Virus record (IMG/VR): IMGVR_UViG_3300021962_000600
Location: 1-25,098 of that record
DNA: 25,098 bases
Source of the DNA: a virus
Direction: 5' to 3' (one strand)
Shown here: positions 5,830 through 12,354 of the stretch, piece by piece
How the letters are laid out: every line of letters starts with the position of its first letter
Position numbering within the stretch: position 1 is the first letter of the stretch
The notes under the pieces: generated by a model
The model's input: only the letters and a program-made list of their open reading frames with translations
Told to the model about the DNA's origin: nothing
Database searches by the model: none
Translations under genes and position numbers: made by a program

Positions 5830-6248
5830 TCCTCTACGAGATCATGTGCATCGCGATGGCGGTGTACTGGGAAGCGCGGGGTGAGCCGATTGAAGGGCAG
5901 TTCGCAGTGGCCGAGGTTGTGGTGAACCGCATGCACGACCCGCGCTACCCGGCCGACGCCTGCAGTGTGGTGTACGAGGCCGACTACTACCCATGGGCAC
6001 CCGAGGTGCCGGTGCGGCACCAGTGCCAGTTCAGCTTCTTTTGCGACGGCAAGTCGGACGAGCCGACAGACTACGTGCCTTGGAAAGTAGCGCAGCTGAT
6101 CGCAGCTGCCGTGTACGAAGGACGAGCCGCTCCCGTGATCGGAGAAGCGACACACTACCACGCGACCCGCGTGCGCCCTGACTGGGCAGCGACAGGCGAC
6201 GTGGTGGCGAAAGTAAATGACCATGTGTTCTATGAAGGAGTGAGGTGA
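5826..6248 (+). CDS. SleB-type cell wall hydrolase (probable endolysin)
   Basis: 140 aa, Hydrolase_2/SleB family. Diagnostic elements: AVYWEARGEPIEGQFAVAEV with the putative catalytic Glu16, VVVNRM (32-36 region), the CQFSFFCDG block near the middle, an AAxxVYEGRAAPVIG segment, and the C-terminal THYHATRVRPDWA and HVFY. SleB-like enzymes are lytic transglycosylases or amidases that cleave peptidoglycan; in phages without another lysin gene they serve as endolysin. No signal peptide is present, so release would need a holin, and none is recognisable in the window. GTG start at 5826 overlapping the previous stop. This length is that of a minimal catalytic domain without a cell-wall-binding module. 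Confidence 0.9.
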   Translation: MILYEIMCIAMAVYWEARGEPIEGQFAVAEVVVNRMHDPRYPADACSVVYEADYYPWAPEVPVRHQCQFSFFCDGKSDEPTDYVPWKVAQLIAAAVYEGRAAPVIGEATHYHATRVRPDWAATGDVVAKVNDHVFYEGVR

Positions 6249-6249
6249 A

Positions 6250-6747
6250 ATGAAACATCTATTCGCAAAGTGGTCTCGCCGTGGTGAAGTGGAACGTACG
6301 ATCTACGAAGTGATCGGCAACGATGAATTCACGCGTGCCGAGGTTGTCCGGCTGGTGCTGGAGCGCGGCGGGGTGCTGGCAAAACTGCAGACCAAGTCCC
6401 GCCGTGCAGCGGTGGATGACGCGCTGACGGAAATGCGTAACTCCGGCCGACTTGAGATAGCCAAGCCTGCGTCCACCAGAGGCGAAGCCCATATCTACCG
6501 CTGCCCCGTGGTGCCAGATAAGGACGCCGATGGTCCGCAGCCTGACAGACCCGCAGCCACCATGACGATGCGTGAAGAGGTCATCGTACGGCTGGCGTGT
6601 GCGATGGCGAGCAACGCGAGGTATTTTGCAGAGGGGTGCCCAAAGGGTAGGCTGGTCAGGGATTACGTAAACGAATGCGCAATTGATCAGGCGGACGCAC
6701 TGATAGCCGCGATGGGGGTGACCGGTGATCACAATCACGCTAAATAA
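6250..6747 (+). CDS. Protein of unknown function, possible winged-helix fold
   Basis: 165 aa; ATG with AAGGAGTGAGGTGAA just upstream. The N-terminal ~80 residues (ERTIYEVIGNDEFTRAEVVRLVL..., DDALTEMRNSGRLEIAKP..., AHIYRCP) read as three helices followed by a beta wing, which suggests a winged-helix DNA-binding fold; this is a weak structural guess. A proline-rich linker (about 88-100) leads to a second helical region ending HNHAK. The last 23 bases overlap the downstream Ala-repeat gene, and the overlapping sequence belongs to the segment duplicated further downstream. No close family recognised. Confidence 0.7.
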   Translation: MKHLFAKWSRRGEVERTIYEVIGNDEFTRAEVVRLVLERGGVLAKLQTKSRRAAVDDALTEMRNSGRLEIAKPASTRGEAHIYRCPVVPDKDADGPQPDRPAATMTMREEVIVRLACAMASNARYFAEGCPKGRLVRDYVNECAIDQADALIAAMGVTGDHNHAK

Positions 6748-7282
6748 GATCAGGGCGCACGGCCCGTGTGAATCAGGTTGGAAAAAGCTGCTGAAAGCCA
6801 AAGCCGGCGTTGGTATGGACGAAGAGTTCCCGTTGTCTGATGTACTCGACAGCAACGGACTAGACGACGCGCTGTGGTGTCTGCGATGCCTACCGGAGCA
6901 TGACAAGACGTGGAGGTTGTTCGCGGTGTGGTGTGCTCGGCGGGTGCAGCATCTGCTGACTGATAAGCGCAGCCTTGACGCGCTGGACGTAGCAGAGCGG
7001 CACGCGCGCGGGCTTGCGACGGACGAAGAACTCGCCGCAGCATGGGACGCAGCATGGAACGCAGCATTAGGCGTAGCATTTGGCGCAGAAGGGGCCGCAG
7101 CACGGGCCGCAGCATGGGCAGCAGCACGGGCCGCAGACGCAGCATGGGACGCACAGGACGCAGCACAAGACGCAGCACGGGAAGCAGCTTGGGGCGCAGC
7201 ATGGGCCGCAGCAGAGGCCGCAGCACGGGGCGCGCAGGAGGAAAAGTTTCGGGAGGTGATCAATGATCACAATAACGCTTAA
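6725..7282 (+). CDS. Alanine tetrapeptide-repeat protein, copy 1
   Basis: 185 aa, GTG start at 6725. The N-terminal domain (about residues 1-105) is non-repetitive: MITITLNKIRAHGPCESGW, then SNGLDDALWCLRCLPEHDK, RLFAVWCARRVQHLL and LDVAERHARGLATDEELAAA. It is followed by a run of AAxx tetrapeptides with Trp, Arg, Asp or Gly in the variable places (about 106-165), then QEEKFREVINDHNNA. The DNA beneath is a 12-bp minisatellite around GCAGCATGGGAC. Proteins with this head followed by Ala-rich repeats are widespread in phages and proteobacteria; the function is unknown. The repeat predicts a long Ala-faced helix. It overlaps copy 2 by 20 nt. The tail motif of the upstream gene (DHNHAK) resembles this tail, which suggests that the duplication unit included the gene junction. 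Confidence 0.75.
   Translation: MITITLNKIRAHGPCESGWKKLLKAKAGVGMDEEFPLSDVLDSNGLDDALWCLRCLPEHDKTWRLFAVWCARRVQHLLTDKRSLDALDVAERHARGLATDEELAAAWDAAWNAALGVAFGAEGAAARAAAWAAARAADAAWDAQDAAQDAAREAAWGAAWAAAEAAARGAQEEKFREVINDHNNA
7034..7231 (+). repeat. 12-bp minisatellite in Ala-repeat gene copy 1
   Basis: Degenerate tandem 12-bp units around GCAGCATGGGAC or GCAGCACGGGCC, encoding AAWD/AARA-type tetrapeptides. The repeats also keep several antisense and off-frame ORFs open; these are artefacts of the composition. Confidence 0.8.
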
Positions 7283-7865
7283 TAAAATCCGGGCGCACGG
7301 CCCGTGCGAATCAGGTTGGAAAACGTTGCTGAAAGCCAAAGCCGGCATCGGAATGGATGAAGAATTTCCGTTATCTCATGTACTCGACAGCAACGGACTG
7401 GACGACGCGCTTTGGTGTCTGCGGTGCCTGCCTGAGCATGACAAGGTGTGGAGGCTGTTTGCGGTGTGGTGCGCTCGGCGGGTGCAGCATCTGATCACGG
7501 ATCAACGCAGCATCAACGCACTGGACGTAGCAGAGCGGCACGCGCGCGGGCTTGCGACGGACGAAGAACTCGCCGCAGCACGGGGCGCAGCACGGGCCGC
7601 ACGGGACGCAGCAGGGTACGCAGCATGGGACGCAGGGGCCGCAGCAGGGGGCGCAGCATGGGACGCAGCATGGGGCGCAGCATGGGCCGCAGCATTGGGC
7701 GCAGCATTGGCCGGAGCAGGGGCCGCAGCAGGGGCCGCACGGGTCGCAGCAGGGGACGCACTTGACGTAGCAGAGCGGCACGCGCACGGGCTTGCGACGG
7801 ACAAAGAACTCGCCGCAGCAAAGGCCGCGCAGGAGGAAAAGTTGAGGGAGATGATAAATGACTGA
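7263..7865 (+). CDS. Alanine tetrapeptide-repeat protein, copy 2
   Basis: 200 aa, ATG with GGGAGGTGAT upstream. The first ~105 residues are nearly identical to copy 1, with many nucleotide differences silent, so both copies appear to be under selection. The Ala-rich tail is longer and differently arranged (AARG, AARD, AAGY, GAAAG units). At residues 166-187 the segment ALDVAERHAHGLATDKELAAA repeats residues 86-106 of the same protein, exactly 240 bp apart in the DNA, so a partial third copy of the head domain is fused in. It ends QEEKLREMIND, like copy 1. The stop overlaps the next start. Function unknown. Confidence 0.75.
   Translation: MITITLNKIRAHGPCESGWKTLLKAKAGIGMDEEFPLSHVLDSNGLDDALWCLRCLPEHDKVWRLFAVWCARRVQHLITDQRSINALDVAERHARGLATDEELAAARGAARAARDAAGYAAWDAGAAAGGAAWDAAWGAAWAAALGAALAGAGAAAGAARVAAGDALDVAERHAHGLATDKELAAAKAAQEEKLREMIND
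7572..7760 (+). repeat. 12-bp minisatellite in Ala-repeat gene copy 2
   Basis: Same 12-bp family as at 7034-7231 (GCAGCATGGGAC, GCAGCAGGGGCC and similar). It is bounded on both sides by the duplicated 63-bp segment encoding ALDVAERHA...ELAAA (7518-7580 and 7758-7820). Confidence 0.8.
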
Positions 7866-8106
7866 AGACCAAGCACACCAGAAACTCGCTGATATGGAGC
7901 GAGTCGGGCTGATAGTGAGTTACAACGTGACAATGACACGCGGCGATCACGCTACGCGGGTAGCAGCACAGAGTGTTGAGACGCTGATCGGGCATTTCTG
8001 TGCCGCAGTACGCGAGCACATGCACGGCTGCACCGACGATGGCCGCCAGCGACTGCTGGACTACTACAACCATGTGATCAAACAATATCCGGGAGGCGAG
8101 GAATGA
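7858..8106 (+). CDS. Small protein of unknown function
   Basis: 82 aa; ATG overlapping the copy 2 stop by 8 nt, with GAGGGAG at 7844-7850. Predicted helical, with two His/Cys-bearing stretches (IGHFCAAVREHMHGC, residues about 44-58) that do not form a standard zinc motif. No family recognised. It is part of a chain of coupled small genes running to 9117. Confidence 0.65.
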   Translation: MTEDQAHQKLADMERVGLIVSYNVTMTRGDHATRVAAQSVETLIGHFCAAVREHMHGCTDDGRQRLLDYYNHVIKQYPGGEE

Positions 8107-8417
8107 GTGACATTGAGACGATACGGGAGGCGCTGGAAGCCTACGTAAAAGTCGCTAAAGAACTGTACTGGGAAGGATGGAGCTCTGCGGACCGTCATGC
8201 AAAACTCGCACCAAAAGCCCTGCGCCTGTTCGACGAGCTGGCGGTGGCGGAGCCAATGATCGTTTGGCAAGAAGAACGCCCGCGGGTTGAGCTAACGCTG
8301 GAAGAGATCGAGAACATCATCAAATCCAACATCACCATCACCGACCCCAACCTGTACGAAGGTGTGTACGCTGTGGCAGTTGGTATAGAGCAAGCCATTA
8401 TGGAGAAGAACAAATGA
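8103..8417 (+). CDS. Small acidic protein of unknown function
   Basis: 104 aa; ATGA overlap with the preceding gene, Shine-Dalgarno GGGAGGCGAGG at 8091-8101. Two helical regions (IREALEAYVKVAKELYWEGW near the start; LTLEEIENIIKSN near residue 65) and an acidic overall charge. No cysteine motif or membrane segment. Not recognised. Confidence 0.65.
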   Translation: MSDIETIREALEAYVKVAKELYWEGWSSADRHAKLAPKALRLFDELAVAEPMIVWQEERPRVELTLEEIENIIKSNITITDPNLYEGVYAVAVGIEQAIMEKNK

Positions 8418-8785
8418 TGCCTGATTACTGCAAGAACGAAGGATGCTTGGAAGCCGAGTTCGTGGGGGAATACTGCTTGGACCACGCCCCGAGACAAGCG
8501 CCGGGTACCCCAAGCGCATCGCAAATCCTGACCACCGCCGCCGGGCACCTGCAAGAACGTGCCGCGACCTACGACCAGCCGCAAGGCGAGCGCAGCATCG
8601 GCAAGACCGTGAACATGTTCCGCGCACTCACCGGGATCAGTATGACCGAGGAGCAAGGCTGGCTGTTCATGGCGTGCCTGAAGATGGTAAGAGCGCAGCA
8701 AGGCGGGTATCGTGCGGACAGCTACGAGGATGGCTCGGCATATTTTGCGCTGGCTGGCGAGAGCGCAGCGAAGGAGCGAACATGA
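8414..8785 (+). CDS. DUF6378-like phage protein with N-terminal zinc-binding motif
   Basis: 123 aa. Residues 4-24 contain C6, C11, C21 and H24 (CKNEGC...GEYCLDH), a compact CCCH zinc-binding pattern typical of short phage zinc fingers. Residues about 35-117 match the DUF6378 type: ILTTAAGHLQERAATYD, GERSIGKTVNMFRALTG, EQGWLFMACLKMVRAQQG and ADSYEDGSAYFALAGE. DUF6378 domains are abundant in phages, often beside nucleotide-metabolism genes; no activity is known to me. The Glu/Asp-bearing helical pattern resembles MazG/dUTPase-like all-alpha hydrolases, but that comparison is speculative. ATGA overlaps link it on both sides. Confidence 0.75.
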   Translation: MMPDYCKNEGCLEAEFVGEYCLDHAPRQAPGTPSASQILTTAAGHLQERAATYDQPQGERSIGKTVNMFRALTGISMTEEQGWLFMACLKMVRAQQGGYRADSYEDGSAYFALAGESAAKERT

Positions 8786-9117
8786 CCAATAACGAGCGAG
8801 AAGAATACAGGCTTGCGGCTTTGGCTGCAGGATATGATTACAGGCACGTTGAAGGAGTAGGCCACGTTAGATGGATTCGGTCCGGGAAATCAGGGTTTTA
8901 TGGCGGATGGAGTCCCAAGACAGACAAGGCCGACAGCTTTGACTTGATGGCGGCTTGCAGAATGGATTTGTTTTTGAGCAGCGGCAGCGTTAGGGCATCT
9001 AATGGTGAATCGGTGTCAGGGATATATCAGTCAGACAAGCCTATTGATGAGCAAGCAATGGAAGTCATATTCATGAGGGCCGTAGCCAAGGGCCGCTCTA
9101 TTGAGGAGAGAAAATGA
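8782..9117 (+). CDS. Small phage protein, possible ABA-sandwich fold
   Basis: 111 aa from the ATG overlapping the previous stop; an in-frame start at 8443 would overlap the whole DUF6378 gene and is rejected. The pattern EEYRLAALAAGYDY, then WSPKTDKADSFDLMAACRMDLF, resembles the phage ABA-sandwich (DUF2591-like) group, in which WxPxxDxxD is followed by a helix. The resemblance is modest. The final EVIFMRAVAKGRS helix is typical of this group's ending. Codon choice looks slightly more A/T-rich than its neighbours. Function unknown. Confidence 0.65.
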   Translation: MTNNEREEYRLAALAAGYDYRHVEGVGHVRWIRSGKSGFYGGWSPKTDKADSFDLMAACRMDLFLSSGSVRASNGESVSGIYQSDKPIDEQAMEVIFMRAVAKGRSIEERK

Positions 9118-9551
9118 GATTCAAGAAACTTACCCCCGACGCGATCACCCCGACACGGGGCACGACACACGCAGCGGGGCTGGACCTGTACGCGTTACGC
9201 ACGACCCTCCTGCCGCCGAACGAACCAACCATGGTGCACACCGGCATTGCCGTTGAAATTCCAGAGGGCTACGTGGGGCTGTTGTTCGCCCGCTCAAGCA
9301 TGGGGCATTGCGGTGTGTCCATGACCAACGCGGTGGGGGTCATCGACGCCGACTATCGCGGGGAGATCATGCTCAGTCTGAGGTACACCAGCGGGGGATA
9401 CGGGCTTTACAACGTTTCTCACGGCATCGCAAAAGGTGAGCGCATCGGCCAGCTGGTAGTGGTTCCTGCCCCGCTGTTCGAGCTGGAGGAAGTAGAGGAG
9501 CTGTCAGAGACAGCGCGTGGAGAAGGCGGTTTCGGAAGCACTGGCAAATAA
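9114..9551 (+). CDS. dut: dUTP diphosphatase (dUTPase)
   Basis: 145 aa, full length for a trimeric dUTPase, which hydrolyses dUTP to dUMP and pyrophosphate to keep uracil out of DNA and supply dTMP synthesis. All five motifs are present: AGLDLYA (21-27), ARSSMGHCGV (59-68), GVIDADYRGEI (75-85, with the catalytic Asp), GERIGQLVV (108-116) and RGEGGFGSTG (135-144), the last being the flexible C-terminal arm with the nucleotide-stacking Phe. ATGA overlap with the preceding gene. Its position just ahead of the DNA polymerase is usual for phage nucleotide-metabolism genes. Confidence 0.97.
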   Translation: MRFKKLTPDAITPTRGTTHAAGLDLYALRTTLLPPNEPTMVHTGIAVEIPEGYVGLLFARSSMGHCGVSMTNAVGVIDADYRGEIMLSLRYTSGGYGLYNVSHGIAKGERIGQLVVVPAPLFELEEVEELSETARGEGGFGSTGK

Positions 9552-9563
9552 TAGAGGTGTGGT

Positions 9564-9770
9564 ATGGAAAGCGACGACGACACCGTAGAACGATCTGAAG
9601 AAGGCCCGAAGATTGACCAAGGCGCGCTGGACGCTGCCGTGAAGCGCTTTCTCGCCTCTGGCGGGACGATCACGCAAGTACCCGCCGGAGTAACCACACT
9701 CGGTGCGATCGCTGACCATGAAGCACGAAAAAAACTTGAACGTATAAGGAACTTTGGGGATAAAAAATGA
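9564..9770 (+). CDS. Small protein of unknown function upstream of polymerase
   Basis: 68 aa; start ATG at 9564 with AGAGGTGTGG just before it. Acidic N-terminus, then DAAVKRFLASGGTITQVPAGV (about 24-44), a pattern I recognise from small unannotated phage proteins, and a basic C-terminal helix (ARKKLERIRNFGDKK). It may bind nucleic acid or the polymerase, given the ATGA overlap with polA; this is inference. Confidence 0.65.
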   Translation: MESDDDTVERSEEGPKIDQGALDAAVKRFLASGGTITQVPAGVTTLGAIADHEARKKLERIRNFGDKK

Positions 9771-11689
9771 GGGTTGTTGTAGGGGACTTTGAAACGTTCT
9801 GGTCTAAAACGCATTCGCTGACAAAGATGTCAGCGGTAGAGTACGTCATGCACCCGGATACGCAGGTAATATCACTCTCCTTGAAGTACGCCGCTGACAC
9901 TGCGCCGAAAGTTCTGTTCGGCGAGGCCGCTATCCGCAGAGAGCTGGAATCACAGGACTGGAGCGACACGCTGTTGGTAGCGCACAACATGTCTGGTTTT
10001 GACTGCATGATTTTTGCGTGGAGGTTCGGAGTTAAACCAAAGGCGTGGGGGTGCACACTGGCGATGGCGCGGCCGATTTACGCCAAGACGTGCGGGGTAT
10101 CGTTGGCGGCACTGGTGACTAAGTACAGTCTGGGGGTGAAGGATAACAGCGCGCTGGTCAACACACAGGGCAAACGACTCGAGCAGTTTACCGACGAAGA
10201 GCTTGCCGAGATGGAGAAGTACAACGCCGCGGATTCCGAGCAGTGCTATGGGCTGTTCACAAAATTGGTGCCCCACTACGACGCCAAGGAGCTGTGGCAG
10301 ATAGACGCAACGATCCGCATGTTGGTAGAGCCACAATTCGTACTCAACCGCAAGCTGCTGGAGAGCACGCTCGACGCGGAGCAACTTCGGAAAGTAGAGT
10401 CGTTGCGCCGGGTAGCGCAGATAATCCCCGGAGCCTCCACTGCCTACGTGTCAGGCGATGACGCGGAAGAATACGTCAGGTCGCAGCTGGCGTCTGCGCC
10501 CAAGTTCGGCAAGCTGTTGGAGTCACTGGGGGTAGAGATACCGACAAAGACAAGCCCTACCGACGACACGAAGCGTATCCCAGCACTAGCTAAAACAGAT
10601 GAGGGATTTATTTCCCTGCTGGAGCATGAGGACGAGCTGGTAGCGATGGCCGCAGCGGCTCGACTGGACGTAAAGTCAACCTTATTGGAAACACGCCTGC
10701 AGATGTTCATAGACACTGGGAAGAAGCTGCGCGGCAAGCTGCCTATCCCGCTGCATTACTGCGGGGCGGATACAACCGGGCGATGGAGTGGGTGGCTGTA
10801 CAACCCGCAGAACTTGCCACGAATAGACCCAAAGAAGCCGAAGCTGTCCGATGCGCTGCGCAAGTGCATGAGCGCCCCGCCGGGGCATAAGGTAGTCGTG
10901 GCCGATTTGTCCGGCATCGAGCTGCGCGTAAACCACTTTCTCTGGAAGGTGCCGTCTTCCATGGCGCTGTACAAGGCGTCCCCCGGAAAGGCGGACCTCT
11001 ACGTGGACTTCGCCAGCAAGCTGTACAACATAGCCCCGGAAGAAGTCACCAAGGCACAGCGGCAGGTGGGCAAAGTAGCTCACTTGGGGTTGGGGTTTGG
11101 CGCTGGCGCAGCGGCATTCAAGAAGGTTGCTAAGCTGATGGGGGGAGTCGACATAAGTGAGGGGGAAGCCCGAGCGATCACGCAGCGATGGCGTGATACG
11201 TACGAGGACATTGTGCTGGGGTGGCGACGGTGCCACGACCTGCTATCGTACCTGCAGAGCGGAGACGCAGTTGTTGTAGACCCGTGGGGGCTCGTAGTCA
11301 CTGAGAAAAACGCGTTTGCGCTGCCAAGTGGGAGAAAGATTCGATACCCCGCGCTGCGCGAAGAGCCTCGTGAAAACGGGAAAACAGAGTGGGTGTATGG
11401 CACTGGTCGGCACCAAGCCCGCATCTACGCAGGGAAGGTGGTGGAAAATCTTGTGCAGGCGCTGGCCCGTGATGTGATCGCGCAGAACGCGTATGATGTT
11501 TACAAGCAGCTGAAGCTGCGCCCGTCGTTGATGGTGCACGACGAGCTGGTGTACGTAGTGCCGGAGGACTCGGCGCAGCAGGTACTGGACGTAGTGCAGC
11601 GCGTAATGCGCACCCCACCAAAGTGGTGGCCTAGTCTGGTGACGTGGAGTGAAGGCGACATAGCCCAAACATACGGTGACGCAAAGTGA
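9767..11689 (+). CDS. polA: Family A DNA polymerase with 3'-5' exonuclease domain
   Basis: 640 aa replicative polymerase. The exonuclease domain shows DFETF (7-11, D7/E9), HNMSGFD (73-79, D79) and YNAAD (Y152, D156), giving the DEDDy proofreading set. The polymerase domain shows TGRWSG (337-342), motif A VVADLSGIELRV (D380, E385), motif B RQVGKVAHLGLGFG (R432, K436) and motif C MVHDELV (H591, D592, E593). There is no 5'-3' exonuclease domain, as in most phage PolA proteins. Aligned with E. coli Pol I motif B, L440 occupies the Phe762 position and F444 the Tyr766 position. ATGA overlap with the upstream gene and GTGA overlap with the nuclease downstream. Expected to act with the primase-helicase and SSB-like protein encoded below. 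Confidence 0.96.
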   Translation: MRVVVGDFETFWSKTHSLTKMSAVEYVMHPDTQVISLSLKYAADTAPKVLFGEAAIRRELESQDWSDTLLVAHNMSGFDCMIFAWRFGVKPKAWGCTLAMARPIYAKTCGVSLAALVTKYSLGVKDNSALVNTQGKRLEQFTDEELAEMEKYNAADSEQCYGLFTKLVPHYDAKELWQIDATIRMLVEPQFVLNRKLLESTLDAEQLRKVESLRRVAQIIPGASTAYVSGDDAEEYVRSQLASAPKFGKLLESLGVEIPTKTSPTDDTKRIPALAKTDEGFISLLEHEDELVAMAAAARLDVKSTLLETRLQMFIDTGKKLRGKLPIPLHYCGADTTGRWSGWLYNPQNLPRIDPKKPKLSDALRKCMSAPPGHKVVVADLSGIELRVNHFLWKVPSSMALYKASPGKADLYVDFASKLYNIAPEEVTKAQRQVGKVAHLGLGFGAGAAAFKKVAKLMGGVDISEGEARAITQRWRDTYEDIVLGWRRCHDLLSYLQSGDAVVVDPWGLVVTEKNAFALPSGRKIRYPALREEPRENGKTEWVYGTGRHQARIYAGKVVENLVQALARDVIAQNAYDVYKQLKLRPSLMVHDELVYVVPEDSAQQVLDVVQRVMRTPPKWWPSLVTWSEGDIAQTYGDAK

Positions 11690-12354
11690 AAAAACCAACG
11701 TGGTCCTTCAGCGCCATGAAACTGTTCGAGCAATGCCCGAGGAAGTACTACCACCTCAAGATCAAGAAGGACTTCAAGGACGAGCAGAACGACGCTGCGC
11801 TGTACGGTGAGCAGTTCCATGAGGCCGCCGAGTTCTATGTGTCGGAGAAGGCAGAGCTGCCCAAACAGTTCGGATTCGCCAAAAAGGCACTAGACAAACT
11901 CAAGGCACTCCCCGGGAAGAAGTACTGCGAGTACGAGATGGGCCTGACCGAAGACCTCGAAGCGTGCGCAATCGACGACCCGAAAGTGTGGTGGCGTGGC
12001 ATCGCGGACCTCAGTATCATCGATGGGACAAAGGCAAAAGTGCTCGACTACAAGGCCGGCAAGAGCGCCAAGTACGCAGACACAGACCAGCTGGAGCTGA
12101 TGGCACTGGCGACGTTCAAGCACTTCCCGCAGGTGCAGGAAGTCGATGCGGCGCTGTTCTTTGTCGTTGCGAAAGCGTTTATACGCCGTGAGTACAAGCG
12201 TGACGAAGCACCGGGACTTTGGGCCAAGTGGCTCAAGCGGTACGGCCGGATACTGACTGCGATTGACACCGGGGTGTGGAACCCCAAGACATCCGGGCTA
12301 TGCAAAAAGTACTGCGTAGTACTGAGCTGCCCGCACAACGGGAGGAACATGTAA
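11686..12354 (+). CDS. Cas4/RecB-like PD-(D/E)XK exonuclease with Fe-S cysteines
   Basis: 222 aa, GTG start overlapping the polymerase stop. N-terminal WSFSAMKLFEQCPRKYY with C17, then H45 (QFHEAAEF), D108 in WWRGIADLS, VLDYKAGK with D121 and K123, and Q135 (DTDQLELMAL): the RecB-like nuclease motif set (PDDEXK_1). Three C-terminal cysteines (C206, C210, C215) together with C17 match the four ligands of the 4Fe-4S cluster of Cas4/AddB-type nucleases. Likely role: 5'-end resection or recombination during phage replication. No cas1/cas2 or CRISPR array is near, so this is a phage recombination nuclease and not part of an adaptation module. Confidence 0.88.
   Translation: MKKPTWSFSAMKLFEQCPRKYYHLKIKKDFKDEQNDAALYGEQFHEAAEFYVSEKAELPKQFGFAKKALDKLKALPGKKYCEYEMGLTEDLEACAIDDPKVWWRGIADLSIIDGTKAKVLDYKAGKSAKYADTDQLELMALATFKHFPQVQEVDAALFFVVAKAFIRREYKRDEAPGLWAKWLKRYGRILTAIDTGVWNPKTSGLCKKYCVVLSCPHNGRNM

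Noticed and set aside
6259-7263. 334-aa minus-strand ORF with Ala/Ser-rich segment
   Set aside because: Antisense to the winged-helix-like and Ala-repeat genes; kept open by the 12-bp repeat. Cys/Pro- and Arg-rich relatives in other frames have the same cause.
7371-8085. Minus-strand Cys-Pro and Leu-Arg-Pro repeat ORFs
   Set aside because: Products of the GCAGCATGGGAC minisatellite read in wrong frames; no ribosome site and no non-repeat domain.
8443-8781. In-frame upstream extension of the 8782-9117 gene
   Set aside because: Would overlap the whole DUF6378-like gene; the ATGA-coupled start at 8782 fits the pattern of the neighbouring genes.
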